Below, piece by piece: positions 23,704 through 23,799 of a stretch of DNA of 23,799 nucleotides. Position 1 is the first letter of the stretch, and the number at the start of each line of letters is the position of its first letter. The notes below the pieces were generated by a model. That model had not been told where the DNA came from. It made no database searches and saw only the letters and a list, made by a program, of their open reading frames with translations. Source of the DNA: a virus. The stretch covers positions 1-23,799 of IMG/VR virus record IMGVR_UViG_3300027770_004783, one strand, 5' to 3'. The position numbers and the translations under genes are program-made.

Positions 23704-23799
23704 CAAAATTGACCCAGTAGCGTTCGGCAAAACTGACCCCGACTAAGAACAGGATTAAGAACGGGACGGCGCTCGTCATCATCCGCGCCGGCGCAGGCG
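23704..23799. mobile_element. Probable terminus of an IS21-type element
   Basis: Two near-identical 12-mers in direct orientation, CAAAATTGACCC (23704-23715) and CAAAACTGACCC (23728-23739), start exactly where the intron RT homology stops. Repeated AAAA(T/C)TGACCC-like units near the ends are a habit of IS21-family elements (istA/istB). No transposase gene fits in the remaining 60 bases, so the element, if real, continues beyond the window. Confidence 0.45.

Overview
The window looks like bacterial chromosome. The ilvB-ilvN-ilvC-cimA gene set and the character of the phage-like proteins suggest an Acidobacteriota member (Bryobacterales/Solibacter-like). This is an impression from family knowledge, not something the sequence proves.

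Layout. (1) 1-603: the C-terminal end of a DDE transposase, cut by the window edge. (2) 604-942: non-coding, AT-rich, with short repeats. (3) 943-17657: one uninterrupted, all-plus-strand, tightly packed virion-structure operon in classical tailed-phage order. It runs: possible small terminase, large terminase, portal, scaffold, HK97/P22-type coat, two connector-like proteins, tail terminator-like protein, tail tube, tail assembly chaperones joined by a -1 frameshift, a very short tape measure, two DUF2460-like baseplate proteins, a giant tail hub, and a large terminal tail protein ending in a glycoside-hydrolase-like TIM barrel. No integrase, repressor, replication gene, head protease or lysis gene is visible. 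(4) 17658-17907: promoter plus a structured leader that reads as a transcription attenuator, with a Val/Ile/Leu-rich leader peptide, mutually exclusive hairpins and an intrinsic terminator. (5) 17908-22843: ilvB, ilvN, ilvC and cimA, for isoleucine/valine synthesis by the citramalate route. (6) 22844-23799: a minus-strand group II intron remnant (domains VI and V and the 3' part of its reverse transcriptase), truncated by what looks like the end of an IS21-type element.

Working together. The structural operon could build a small, short-tailed siphovirus-like particle, and nothing in the window would let it replicate or integrate on its own. Every structural frame is intact, so a domesticated particle (gene-transfer-agent-like) is a serious alternative to a decaying prophage. 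The gene order closely parallels the Rhodobacter GTA cluster, but with a scaffold instead of a protease and a sugar-binding and glycosidase-like tail tip. The ilv operon next door appears independently controlled by its own promoter and attenuator.

The observations most worth checking are the GTA-like cassette, the ilv attenuator, the A AAA AAC frameshift site, the carbohydrate-binding insertion in one of two tandem DUF2460 paralogs, and the terminator-like hairpin in front of the coat gene.
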